Made by a program: the position numbers and the translations under genes | Assembly: GCF_014495685.1 (NCBI RefSeq) | Contig: NZ_JACTVI010000006.1 | Coordinates: forward strand, 124,001 to 188,000 | DNA from: Streptomyces sp. TRM68367 | Lineage (GTDB): Bacteria > Actinomycetota > Actinomycetes > Streptomycetales > Streptomycetaceae | Reading direction: 5' to 3' | DNA: 64,000 bases | Shown here: piece by piece, positions 50,631 to 58,954 of the stretch | Position numbering within the stretch: the first letter of the stretch is position 1 | Layout: each line of letters begins with the position of its first letter | Notes under the pieces: generated by a model | Told to the model about the DNA's origin: nothing | Seen by the model: only the letters and a program-made list of their open reading frames with translations | Database searches by the model: none

Positions 50631-51575
50631 ATGATCAGATGCGCCTTGCTCACCCGGATGAGGGGCGTTGCCGCCCTCGTCGTCTCCGGGCTGATGTGCG
50701 CGGCCTTCGCCGTCCACCCCGGCACGGCGACAGCCGCCGACCATGCCTCCGCCCCGCGCGCGGCCGCTCAGCCCGTCGTCGGGCCGGCGCTGTTCGACGA
50801 CTTCAACTACACCGGCTACACGGATCCGCGGCTCACCCAGCGCGGCTGGACCCTGCGGTCCGGCCAGGGCGGGCCGGGCGTGCCCGGTGCCACGTGGAGG
50901 CCGCAGAACATCACCTTCGCCGCCGAGTCCGGCAACTCCGTCATGACGATGCGCTCCGGCACCAACGGCACGGCGACCGGCACCGAGCACACCGAGATCT
51001 ACCAGCAGCGCAAGTTCCTGCACGGCACCTATGCCGCGCGGGTCCGCTTCAGCGATGTGCCGGTCTACGGACCGGACGGCGACCGCATGGTGCAGACGTT
51101 CTTCACCATCTCGCCGCTGAACTACCCGATGGACCCGGCCTACAGCGAACTCGACTTCGAGTACCTGCCCAACGGCGGATGGGGCATCACCGGCAGTGCG
51201 CTGCTCGCCAGCTCCTGGGAGACGTACTCGGAGGACCCGCCCCAGGAGGAGCACGTCACCACACAGGAGCGCGCGAGTTTCGCCGGCTGGCACGACCTGG
51301 TCATCACGGTCGACAGCACGGCCATCACCTACTACATCGATGGCCGGCTCTTCGCCACGCACAACGAGCCGTACCTGCCCGAGTCGACGATGAGCATCCG
51401 CTTCAACCACTGGCTGATCAACCTGCTGGGGATCAACAGCCGGAAGACCCGTGCGTACGAGGAAAAGGTCGACTACGTGTACTTCGTCCAGGACCAGGTG
51501 CTCAGCCCGGCCGATGTACAGGCAGCCGTCGCCGACTACCGGTCGCGGGGAGTGACCTTCGAGGACACCGTCTGA
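50631..51575 (+). CDS. Secreted glycoside hydrolase family 16 beta-glucanase
   Basis: 314 residues. A signal peptide (RCALLTRMRGVAALVVSGLM, cleavage after ATAADHA) precedes a GH16 jelly-roll. The catalytic signature reads SELDFEYL (ExDxxE) near residue 170. GH16 enzymes cleave beta-1,3 or mixed beta-1,3/1,4-glucans and some galactans. The ATG has AGAAAGG about 11 nt upstream. It ends 24 nt from the convergent histidine-kinase gene of the GT2 operon, so an exopolysaccharide-trimming role alongside that synthase is possible. About 200 nt upstream hold no other gene. Confidence 0.88.
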   Translation: MIRCALLTRMRGVAALVVSGLMCAAFAVHPGTATAADHASAPRAAAQPVVGPALFDDFNYTGYTDPRLTQRGWTLRSGQGGPGVPGATWRPQNITFAAESGNSVMTMRSGTNGTATGTEHTEIYQQRKFLHGTYAARVRFSDVPVYGPDGDRMVQTFFTISPLNYPMDPAYSELDFEYLPNGGWGITGSALLASSWETYSEDPPQEEHVTTQERASFAGWHDLVITVDSTAITYYIDGRLFATHNEPYLPESTMSIRFNHWLINLLGINSRKTRAYEEKVDYVYFVQDQVLSPADVQAAVADYRSRGVTFEDTV

Positions 51576-51599
51576 GGCGCCCGCATGCGGCGGGGCGGT

Positions 51600-53699
51600 T
51601 CACGGCGAGGCGGCTGCCCCGCTCGCGGCGGTGAGCGGCAACCGGGCGGTGAAGGTGGTGCCGCGGCCCTCCTCGGAGTCCACCTGCATCTCGCCGCCGT
51701 GGTTCGCCACGATCGTCAGGACGATGGTCAGCCCGAGACCGGTGCCCGGAATGGCCGCGGCGGTGGCGTTCGACGCACGGAAGAACCGCTGGAAGAGCTT
51801 CTCCTGCTCGGCCGGGGGGATGCCGATGCCGGTGTCGCTGACACTCAGGACCGCCTCGCCGTCCCGGGCCTCGGCCCGTACGGTGACCTTTCCGCCCCTC
51901 GGGGTGAACTTGACGGCATTGGACAGCAGGTTCATCAGGACCCGGTCGAGCTGGTCACTGTCGGCCTCCAGCATCAGGGGGCGGGAGGAGGGCCAGTGTG
52001 TCTCCAGGGTGACGGAGGCGGCCTCGGCGGCCGGCCGGAAGGTGTCGACCGCCGACGCCACAAGCCGGCACAGGTCGACCGGTTCCTTCCTCGAGCCGAA
52101 CGCCCCCGACTCGATGCGCGACAGGGTCAGCAGGTCCTCGATGAGCGCCCGCAGGCGGTTGGCGTTGCGGTCGACGACGTCCAGCATGTGCTGGTGCGGC
52201 GGGCTGAGTGGCCCGGTCTCCTCGTCCTTCAGCAACTCGATGTATCCCACGATGCTGGTCAGCGGGGTGCGCAGCTCGTGGGAGACGGTGGACAGGAAGT
52301 CGCTCTTGGCCTTGTCCAGAGCGCGCAGCTTCTCCACCAGGTGTGTCTCCTTCTTGTACAGCAGCGCGGTGTGCAGCGCGCGGCCGACGCCGGCGGCCAT
52401 GGACTCGGCGATTTCGATCTCCACCGGGAGCCAGGGGCGGTCCCGCCGGGTACGCGCCAGGAAGAGGGCACCGAGCGGTTCGTCACCGACGCCGAGCGGG
52501 ATGACGAGCACGCCCACCAGGCCCAGCGCCTCGGCCGCCGCCCGAGCGTCCGGCAGCAGGCCGCCCTCGCCGAAGGAGCCGGGCGCCCCGGGCAGCGGTG
52601 AACCCTCGGCCGGCGCGGCGGACAGATCGTTGCGGCACCATGCGGTTCCCCGCCGGTAGTGGTCGCGCACCACGTCGAGGGGAACGGGCGGAATCGGCTG
52701 CTCCTGCGCGGGGAGCAGCCCTCTGCCCGCACTCCAGGCACGCATGACGCAGACGAGCGGACTGTCCTGCTCGGTGAGGAGAACGAAGGCGTGATCGGCC
52801 TCCAGCCCCTCACCGATTCCGGCGCACGCCGTGTCGAGGACCTGCTCGACGTCGAGTTGCTCCCGGATCTGGACGCCGATGGCCCGTGCGGTGCGCGACA
52901 GTCTGGCGCGCTCCTGCTCGATCGCCCGCAGCCGGTCTCCCTCGTCGGCGAGCAGGTTGACCGAGCGCGCCACCGCCCTGATCTCCTCCGGTCCGTCCTC
53001 CTCGGCCCGCGCCGACTGCTCCCCTGCGGCGAGTCTGCCAAGGGTGCGAGCGGTGTTCCGCAGCGGCCGGGTCAGGGCACGGGTGGTGTGCACCGCCGCG
53101 AAGACGGCCAGGGCCCCACCGGCGGCCAGCGCGACCGCGGTGCCCGCGATGGCACTGTCGACGAGCCTGTGGGCGCGGTCCTCCAGACGCTGGCTCTCCT
53201 CGTTCAGCTGGTTGATCAGTCGCTGGTTGGAGGCCTCGAACGTCGCGAACAGCCGCGAGGCCTCCTCGGTCAGACGGACCCCCTGGCCGCTGCCGGGCGC
53301 CGCCTCGGCCTGCTGGTCGGCCACCCGCACATAGGCGCGCAGTTGCCGCTCCTGCGCGGCAAGGTTCTCCCGCGCTCCGGGAAAGGCGTGGCGCCGGGCC
53401 TCGGCGAGCGTCGCGAACGGCGTGTCGCGTGTGCGGAAGTAGACGTTCAGCTCTCCCGTGTCACCGGTGAGAAGATAGGAGCGCACGGCACGGTGCACAG
53501 CGGCTGCCTGGTCGTGCACGCGCGCGTTCTCGCGCAGGGTCGGCTGTGGTTCCATGGCCCTGTCGTGCAACCGGTTCGCCATCACGGCCGCGGACAGCCC
53601 GCCCGCCCCGACGAGCAGGAGCAGAGCGATCAGCAGTCCGAAGGCAATGGTGAGCCGGCGTGCCACGCAGACGCCAGGCCGCCCTGTGGTGATCCTCAT
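51600..53699 (-). CDS. Membrane sensor histidine kinase (HAMP-GAF-HisKA-HATPase)
   Basis: 699 residues. Two membrane segments (FGLLIALLLLVGAGGLSAAV at ~20-40 and [19 protein letters not shown] near 190) flank a ~145-residue extracytoplasmic helical sensor of CHASE3-like look. Then come HAMP (~205-255), a GAF domain (~270-440), HisKA with the phospho-acceptor His474 in FLSTVSHELRTPL, and a complete HATPase (NLLSNAVKFTPRGG, VSDTGIGIPP, GTGLGLTIV). Last gene of the operon, its ATG overlapping the GT2 stop by 4 nt. Its partners are probably the two stand-alone receivers at the operon's other end. Confidence 0.93.
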   Translation of the reverse strand: MRITTGRPGVCVARRLTIAFGLLIALLLLVGAGGLSAAVMANRLHDRAMEPQPTLRENARVHDQAAAVHRAVRSYLLTGDTGELNVYFRTRDTPFATLAEARRHAFPGARENLAAQERQLRAYVRVADQQAEAAPGSGQGVRLTEEASRLFATFEASNQRLINQLNEESQRLEDRAHRLVDSAIAGTAVALAAGGALAVFAAVHTTRALTRPLRNTARTLGRLAAGEQSARAEEDGPEEIRAVARSVNLLADEGDRLRAIEQERARLSRTARAIGVQIREQLDVEQVLDTACAGIGEGLEADHAFVLLTEQDSPLVCVMRAWSAGRGLLPAQEQPIPPVPLDVVRDHYRRGTAWCRNDLSAAPAEGSPLPGAPGSFGEGGLLPDARAAAEALGLVGVLVIPLGVGDEPLGALFLARTRRDRPWLPVEIEIAESMAAGVGRALHTALLYKKETHLVEKLRALDKAKSDFLSTVSHELRTPLTSIVGYIELLKDEETGPLSPPHQHMLDVVDRNANRLRALIEDLLTLSRIESGAFGSRKEPVDLCRLVASAVDTFRPAAEAASVTLETHWPSSRPLMLEADSDQLDRVLMNLLSNAVKFTPRGGKVTVRAEARDGEAVLSVSDTGIGIPPAEQEKLFQRFFRASNATAAAIPGTGLGLTIVLTIVANHGGEMQVDSEEGRGTTFTARLPLTAASGAAASP

Positions 53700-55183
53700 G
53701 GCCGGTCCTCCCGGCTCCGCTCGGGCGGGCCGAATCCAGTGCGGGTCATCGAACCCCACACCTGCGGGGCGCGGTGCAGCGCGTCCCACATACCGCGCAG
53801 CCGCCACCACGCCGTGAACTGGCGGTAGCCGATGTTCTCGACGACCACGCCGACGAGGGCACCCCACACGTCCCGCCACCGTGAGAAGCGGTGGTAGGCG
53901 TACTCCTCCACCGCGACCGACACCAGGCTGACGACCATCGCGTAGGCGTAGGCGGCGAGCAGGAAACGCCACATGAAGTCCACTTCGACGGCGCCGATCA
54001 GCGCGCCCAGGGGCACCAGCACGAGGCCGGCGAGTTCCACCAGTGGGGCCACCAGTTCGAAGAGCACGTAGAACGGGAGGGCCACCATCCCGATGCGGCC
54101 GTAGCGGGGGTTGCCGATCATGCGGCGGTGCTTGATCAGGATCTCGGTCAGACCACGGTGCCACCGACGCCGCTGGCGCCCCAGGACCCGGAGGCTGGAG
54201 GGTGCTTCGCTCCAGGCGATCGGCTCGGTGACGAAGACGACGCGGTAGTCGCTGTGGCGGCGGCCCTGCTCGCGCAGGTGCCGGTGGAGGCGGACGACGA
54301 GTTCGGCGTCCTCGCCGATGCATTCGGGGTCCATGCCCCCCGCCGCCACCACCGCGTCCCGGCGGAACAGGCCGAAGGCGCCGGCGATGATCAGCAGGCC
54401 GCCGACCTTGGACCATCCGGTACGGCCGAGGAAGAAGCCGCGCAGATACTCGATGACCTGGGCGCGTCCGAGCAGGTCCGCAGGGACGTGTGCCTCGACC
54501 ACGCGCCCGGCCTGGACGGTACAGCCGTTGGCGACGCCGACCACGCCACCGGTCGCCACCACCCGCAGCGGGTCGTCGCTGAACGGTTTCGCCACGGCCA
54601 GCAGGGACTGGGAGTCGAGGATGGAGTCGGCGTCCACCATGCACAGCAGCGGATAACGCGCCAGGTTGATCCCGACATTGAGCGCGTCGGCCTTGCCGCC
54701 GTTGCCCTTGCGTGCCACCACCAGGGGCACGGGGCCTCCCCTGGGCAGATGCAGCGAGGTGACGCTGCCCCGCACGGGGACGTCCTCGGGTACGACGTGA
54801 TCCACCTCGGCGAGGTGGAAGGCGTCGGCGAGGGCGTCGAGCGTGCCGTCGGTGGAGCCGTCGTCGACGACGATGATCTCGAACACCGGATAGTGCAGCA
54901 GCAGCATGGCCCGTACGGCCTCTGTGATGCCCGCCGCTTCGTTGTACGCGGGCATGATCACCGAGATGGGCGGGGTGAAGGGACTGCTGGAGGCGTCCTC
55001 GTAGCCGGCGAAGGGAGCCCGGCGCAGCCTCCTGACCAGCTCGGTGAGGGCGAAGAGGATCAGCACCAGATGGCCGGTGTTGATGGCCAGGAAGTAGAGG
55101 ATGACCGCGGTGTCGCACAGCGCGATCAGACCGTGCAACGTGCCCAGCAGTCCCTCCCACATCTCGACGCCCGCCGCGCTCAC
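53696..55183 (-). CDS. Membrane GT2 polysaccharide synthase (cellulose synthase/PgaC-like)
   Basis: 495 residues. N-terminal hydrophobic segment (TAVILYFLAINTGHLVLILF), a cytosolic GT-A domain, then about four C-terminal membrane segments. All processive-synthase motifs are present: VVDDGSTDGT (UDP binding), MVDADS (DxD), GEDAEL (catalytic TED-type) and RQRRRW (QxxRW). It would polymerise and export a beta-linked glycan; cellulose, PNAG, hyaluronan-like and beta-1,3-glucan products cannot be distinguished by eye. GTG start overlapping the HEAT gene stop by 4 nt. No PilZ domain is visible, so c-di-GMP control is not evident. Confidence 0.92.
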   Translation of the reverse strand: MSAAGVEMWEGLLGTLHGLIALCDTAVILYFLAINTGHLVLILFALTELVRRLRRAPFAGYEDASSSPFTPPISVIMPAYNEAAGITEAVRAMLLLHYPVFEIIVVDDGSTDGTLDALADAFHLAEVDHVVPEDVPVRGSVTSLHLPRGGPVPLVVARKGNGGKADALNVGINLARYPLLCMVDADSILDSQSLLAVAKPFSDDPLRVVATGGVVGVANGCTVQAGRVVEAHVPADLLGRAQVIEYLRGFFLGRTGWSKVGGLLIIAGAFGLFRRDAVVAAGGMDPECIGEDAELVVRLHRHLREQGRRHSDYRVVFVTEPIAWSEAPSSLRVLGRQRRRWHRGLTEILIKHRRMIGNPRYGRIGMVALPFYVLFELVAPLVELAGLVLVPLGALIGAVEVDFMWRFLLAAYAYAMVVSLVSVAVEEYAYHRFSRWRDVWGALVGVVVENIGYRQFTAWWRLRGMWDALHRAPQVWGSMTRTGFGPPERSREDRP

Positions 55184-56280
55184 AGAGCCACCTCCACCAG
55201 GACGTCGTGACGCACGCCTCCGACGGCCGCCTCCCCGAGGACTGCCCTGGCCTGGGCTGCGGCCGGTGCGTCCGAGCGGCCGTCCGCGGCCTCGCGGAGC
55301 GCCGCCTCACCCACGGGGCCGAGCCGCAGCAGCGCCCGCGCCGCCGTGCCCGCCACATGCGGGTCCGCGTCGCCGAGCAGCTCCGTCAGCGGGCCTGTCG
55401 CGGCGCCGGCCCCCAGACTGCCCAGGGCCCCGGCCGCCACGATGCGCAGGGCGCCCGGCTGACCGGTCCTGATGGCCGCCAGCAGCGGTTCCAGGCCGTC
55501 GGGCATGCCCAGCCTGCCCAGCGCGCGTGCCGCCCGGACCCGGACTTCGGTCGCCGGATCCTCGCGCAGCGCACGGACGACCTCGGTGGTGCGGGCAATC
55601 GCTCTGGTCACGCCGAGCACCTCGATGGCCACGGCCCTGACGAGAGGCGTCGGGTCCTGAAGGCCTGCCGCGACCCGGAGCTGCGCGGCAGGGCCGAGGG
55701 AGGCCAGCGCCGCGGTGACAACCTTGTACGGCACGGTACGCGGCCCGTGCAGGCTCCTCAGCAGATACGGTACGGCCATCGGATCACCCGTCCGTCCCAG
55801 CGCCCGTGTCGCGGCCAGCCGCACCTCCGGGTCACGGTCGTCGAGCAGACGGCACAGTGACGGGGCCGCCGGGCGGTGGCGGAGCTGACCGAGTACCTGT
55901 GCGGCGCGCCCCCGCCGGGCCGCGCTGCGGCTGCGCAGCTCGGCGACGGCCTCCGCGGGGGACCCCCGTCGCTCGCACAGAAGGACCAGCGCCGCGCGCG
56001 CTCTTCCGGAGACCTTGACCAGCATCGCCGTGACGGTCGGCTCCAGCGCCGCCCAGGTCCGCCTGTCGATCTGCGCCAGGCGGTCCAGCAGCTCGCTCTG
56101 CCCGTCCTCCTCGGCGCACAGGAGTTCCAGCAGCAGGCCGCGTACGGGCGCCGCAACCCGCTCGCGTCTGCGCCTCTGGTATGTACGCACACAGCGGATC
56201 GAGGCGGTCAGCAGGCTCAGCGCCAGCACGACGGCCAGCAGGTACAGCAGCGCATCGGTGACGAAGCCGAGAGGGATCAC
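55180..56280 (-). CDS. Membrane-anchored HEAT-repeat protein
   Basis: 366 residues. One N-terminal membrane helix (ALLYLLAVVLALSLLTASI, ~9-28) is followed by a basic stretch and about seven HEAT/PBS-type helical repeats (for example LLDDRDPEVRLAATRALGRT, LREDPATEVRVRAARALGRL, LLGDADPHVAGTAARALLRL). HEAT arrays are protein-binding scaffolds. Its place between receivers and synthase suggests it relays the phospho-signal to the GT2 enzyme at the membrane (inference). GTG start overlapping the previous stop by 4 nt. Confidence 0.88.
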   Translation of the reverse strand: MIPLGFVTDALLYLLAVVLALSLLTASIRCVRTYQRRRRERVAAPVRGLLLELLCAEEDGQSELLDRLAQIDRRTWAALEPTVTAMLVKVSGRARAALVLLCERRGSPAEAVAELRSRSAARRGRAAQVLGQLRHRPAAPSLCRLLDDRDPEVRLAATRALGRTGDPMAVPYLLRSLHGPRTVPYKVVTAALASLGPAAQLRVAAGLQDPTPLVRAVAIEVLGVTRAIARTTEVVRALREDPATEVRVRAARALGRLGMPDGLEPLLAAIRTGQPGALRIVAAGALGSLGAGAATGPLTELLGDADPHVAGTAARALLRLGPVGEAALREAADGRSDAPAAAQARAVLGEAAVGGVRHDVLVEVAL

Positions 56281-56651
56281 CGCTCGACCCGGGTGAGCAC
56301 TGCGTTGACCCGGCTGGACAGCTCGCGCGGGCTGAAGGGCTTGATGATGTAGTCGTCGGCGCCCGCCGCGAAGCCGAGTTCGACGTCTCCCTCCTGCGAC
56401 CGGGCCGTGATCAGGATGACGGCGAGCGACGCGGTGTCGTGGGCCGCACGCAGTTCCCGGCAGACGTCCAGTCCCGACATTCCCGGCATCCGTATGTCGA
56501 GGAGTGCGAGATCCAGCGGCTGCCCCCGCGCCACGTGCAGCGCGGCCAGGCCGTCCTCCACAGCCGTGACCTGGTGACCGCTCTGACTCAGCTTGAACGC
56601 CACGAGGCCGCGAATGTCGGCGTCGTCGTCGGCTATCAGGACACGCGCCAT
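56277..56651 (-). CDS. Single-domain response regulator (CheY-like), second of two
   Basis: 124 residues, a receiver only. Acidic pair DDD (8-10), phospho-acceptor Asp52 in LALLDIRMPGMSG, ITARS and IIKPFSPREL are all present, so it should be phosphorylatable. There is no output domain, so it must act by protein contact. AGGAGG precedes two adjacent ATGs (56654 and 56651); the second has better spacing and touches the upstream stop (TGATG). Confidence 0.92.
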   Translation of the reverse strand: MARVLIADDDADIRGLVAFKLSQSGHQVTAVEDGLAALHVARGQPLDLALLDIRMPGMSGLDVCRELRAAHDTASLAVILITARSQEGDVELGFAAGADDYIIKPFSPRELSSRVNAVLTRVER

Positions 56652-57037
56652 CATTCCTCCTGCGAGACGGCGTTCCGGTAGGAGGCGAGGAGCCGTGCCA
56701 CCGCCGCCTGCCGGAACGGTTTGGCCAGCAGTTCGTCCGTCGCCAGCTCCACCAGTTCGTCCGAGTCGAGCACGGAGGAGACCACGAGGTGGCACCCCTT
56801 CGTCCGCTCGTCCGCCCGCAGCCTCCGGATGACTTCCCGCCCGTCGATCCCGGGCAGCAGCACATCGATGATCGCCATGTCCGGGGGGTCGGCGAACGCC
56901 CGGTCCAGGCCCTCCTCACCCGAGTCCGTCACCGTCACGCGGCAGTCCAGACCCCTGAGATACCGCTCCAGCAGCGCGCTCACGTCCCGGTCGTCCTCGA
57001 TGACCAGTACGTGAACGGGTACGTGCGGAGAGTCCAT
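56651..57037 (-). CDS. Single-domain response regulator, first gene of the GT2 operon
   Basis: 128 residues, receiver only. IEDDRD (acidic pair), Asp58 in AIIDVLLPGIDG, SSVLD where T/S is expected, and AKPFRQ are visible. It differs strongly from the second receiver, so the pair is not a recent duplication. The ATG at 57037 has AGG 6 nt upstream; another ATG at 57043 is in frame. It heads the five-gene operon, just below a 13-bp palindrome. Confidence 0.9.
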   Translation of the reverse strand: MDSPHVPVHVLVIEDDRDVSALLERYLRGLDCRVTVTDSGEEGLDRAFADPPDMAIIDVLLPGIDGREVIRRLRADERTKGCHLVVSSVLDSDELVELATDELLAKPFRQAAVARLLASYRNAVSQEE

Positions 57038-57058
57038 CGCCATCCTGGAAAGTAGGGC

Positions 57059-57071
57059 CTTTGTGACAAAG
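57059..57071. promoter_or_regulatory. Palindrome and repeated -10 boxes upstream of the GT2 operon
   Basis: CTTTGT-G-ACAAAG is a perfect 13-bp palindrome. On the minus strand a TACTTT box lies on each side of it (CCTACTTT twice), so it could be an operator between alternative -10 elements. Confidence 0.5.
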
Positions 57072-57236
57072 TAGGATTCATGCGCACCATCCGCCACAGG
57101 AGGCTGCCCCCGCACAGCGTGGCGCACCGGCCTCCGGGCCGGCGAATCACCATGTGAGGATCACCCAGGCGCCGTCGGTGCGCGGGTCGCGTCCGAGGTC
57201 ACACGGGCGGGAGCCCAGGCGGGCGGGGCGAGCGGG

Positions 57237-58094
57237 TCAACAGGACTGTTCCTTGCGGGGCCGGCGCGGTGGCAGCCACCGCTCGGCGTAGTCCACCGCG
57301 TCCGCCACCGGGAACAGCCGTACGTCGGCCGCACCGACCTTCCCTCGTACGACGACGGGACGGTCCCGTTCGAAGTCGCGGCCCAGTTCCTCGAACCCGT
57401 CCGAGCTGATCGACACCTCGGTCACTGTCTCCCAGCCTTCGGGTCCCGGACGCCCCACCGCGACGAGCGGGGACGGTATCCGGTACTCGGCCAGGTGGAA
57501 GCTGGTGCAGGCGTCGTATCCGGCGCCCAGCAGGAGCACCCGGGCGCCGAGCCGCTCCAGCTTCGCCAGCGGGCTGTGCTCGCCGAGCCGGCAGTCGGGC
57601 GCGTGTTCCTCGGTCACCTCACGCGCGCGGGGACCGACGGCCGCGAACGACGTCTGCGGATGGGTGCTGCGCAGGGCGCCGGGCCAGGTGCGCACGGTCT
57701 CCGGGATGACGCCGACCCCGCGTGTGGGAGTGAGCCGGGGGTCGTAGACGGGCATGGTGGCCCGGATCGTCTCCCACCACTCCTGGGGCACGGGCGGATA
57801 CTGCCACCAGGCCGGGTCCGAGAGGTCGGCGGACTGGGCGGGAACCACGAGCGTGCCGTCCGGGCCGAGCGCGTCGAGCAGTCCTTGGACGACCGCGACG
57901 GGGCCGCCGCACACCCAGCCGAGGGAGCTGAGGGAGGAGTGTGCGAGGAGGGTCTCGCCGGGGCGGACGCCCAGCGTGCGCAGGTCTTCGGTCAGCGTGG
58001 CGCGGGTGACGAGTGGGCCGGTCGGAGGGGGTGTGGGCATGGTTTGGGAGTGTTCCGGAGGATCCCTGGGCGTGCCACCCATTTGATCGGTCAA
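57237..58094 (-). CDS. AAC(3)-family aminoglycoside N-acetyltransferase-like protein
   Basis: 285 residues of the AAC(3)/YokD fold. LAHSSLSSLGWVCGGPVAVV (acetyl-CoA region), GTLVVPAQSADLSDPAWWQ, GVGVIPETVRTWPGALRSTH and LLLGAGYDACTSFHLAEY are characteristic. Family members acetylate the 3-amino group of aminoglycosides; many Streptomyces homologues have unproven substrates. The start is uncertain: TTG at 58094 has GGGAA upstream; ATGs at 58082 and 58040 are alternatives. Divergent from sufR; a minus-strand -10 TAATCT lies at 58118-58113. Confidence 0.85.
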   Translation of the reverse strand: MTDQMGGTPRDPPEHSQTMPTPPPTGPLVTRATLTEDLRTLGVRPGETLLAHSSLSSLGWVCGGPVAVVQGLLDALGPDGTLVVPAQSADLSDPAWWQYPPVPQEWWETIRATMPVYDPRLTPTRGVGVIPETVRTWPGALRSTHPQTSFAAVGPRAREVTEEHAPDCRLGEHSPLAKLERLGARVLLLGAGYDACTSFHLAEYRIPSPLVAVGRPGPEGWETVTEVSISSDGFEELGRDFERDRPVVVRGKVGAADVRLFPVADAVDYAERWLPPRRPRKEQSC

Positions 58095-58188
58095 AGATCG
58101 TTCCCGCTGGTCAGATTAGGTATGCCTAAGTGACGCAGGGCACCACCCGGCGCCCCGGACGCGGCTTGCCCGTATCTGAGGAATTACG

Positions 58189-58202
58189 CAACAATGGCGT
58201 TG
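58189..58202. promoter_or_regulatory. SufR operator (CAAC-N6-GTTG) at the sufR start
   Basis: CAAC-AATGGC-GTTG matches the CAAC-N6-GTTG site I recall for Streptomyces SufR. Its last base is the first base of the sufR GTG. With TTGCCC (58166-58171) as -35 and AACAAT (58190-58195) as -10, it covers the -10 and start of a leaderless transcript. Confidence 0.75.
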
Positions 58203-58954
58203 TGAAAAACGTCGGCGCGGCTCAGGAGACCCCCTCGGGGACCCCTCAGGAGGAACTCGCGACCGGGGAGCGGTCCACCCGCAACCGGGTCGCGCGGTCC
58301 ATCCTGGACCACGGGCCGTCGACCGTCGCCGAACTCGCCGGGCGGCTGGGCCTCACCCAGGCCGCCGTCCGCCGGCACCTCGACGCGCTGGCCGCCGACG
58401 ACGTCGTAGAGGCCCGTGAGCAGCGGGTGTACGGCACGCGCACGCGTGGCCGTCCCGCCAAGGTCTTCGCGCTCACCGACTGCGGCCGCGACGCCTTCGA
58501 CCAGTCGTACGACACGCTCGCCGTGGACGCCCTGCGCTGGATCGCCGCGCGCGAGGGCGGGGATCAGGCGGTCGCCGCCTTCGCCCGCGCCCGGATCCGC
58601 GCCCACGCGAGCGCGTACCGCAAGGCGGTCGAGGCCGCCGCCCCCGAACAGCGCACAGAAGCACTGGCCAAGGCCCTGAGCACGGACGGGTACGCTGCCA
58701 CGGCGCGCAGTGCGCCCCACCCGCAACAGGGGCAGCAGCTGTGCCAGCACCACTGCCCGGTGGCCCACGTCGCGGAGCAGTTCCCGCAGCTGTGCGAGGC
58801 GGAGACGGAATTTTTCGCCGAGCTGCTCGGTACGCATGTGCAGCGGCTGGCGACGATCGCCCACGGCGACGGCGTCTGCACGACGTTCATCCCTCAGATT
58901 TCCAAGACCACTACCAAGGCATCTGCTAGCACGGCCGGGAGGAACCCCGCATGA
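58202..58954 (+). CDS. sufR: Fe-S cluster-sensing repressor SufR
   Basis: 250 residues. N-terminal winged helix ([20 protein letters not shown], ~38-57; [12 protein letters not shown]) of the ArsR/DeoR type. The C-terminal cysteines [20 protein letters not shown] (~180-200) are the likely cluster ligands. Holo-SufR represses the suf operon; loss of the cluster derepresses it. The GTG at 58202 overlaps its own operator, consistent with autoregulation and leaderless translation. It overlaps sufB by 4 nt. Confidence 0.94.
   Translation: MKNVGAAQETPSGTPQEELATGERSTRNRVARSILDHGPSTVAELAGRLGLTQAAVRRHLDALAADDVVEAREQRVYGTRTRGRPAKVFALTDCGRDAFDQSYDTLAVDALRWIAAREGGDQAVAAFARARIRAHASAYRKAVEAAAPEQRTEALAKALSTDGYAATARSAPHPQQGQQLCQHHCPVAHVAEQFPQLCEAETEFFAELLGTHVQRLATIAHGDGVCTTFIPQISKTTTKASASTAGRNPA

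Noticed and set aside
51600-55358. A single open frame covering the histidine kinase and running on opposite the GT2 frame
   Set aside because: The part beyond the kinase ATG is out of frame with GT2 and is Arg/Pro/Gly-rich noise. The 4-nt ATGA overlap marks the true start.
58116-58129. TTAGGTATGCCTAA as an iron-regulator (DmdR/IdeR) box
   Set aside because: The arms TTAGG/CCTAA are 4 nt apart, whereas the iron box is a 19-bp element with a longer gap. Only about half the positions agree.
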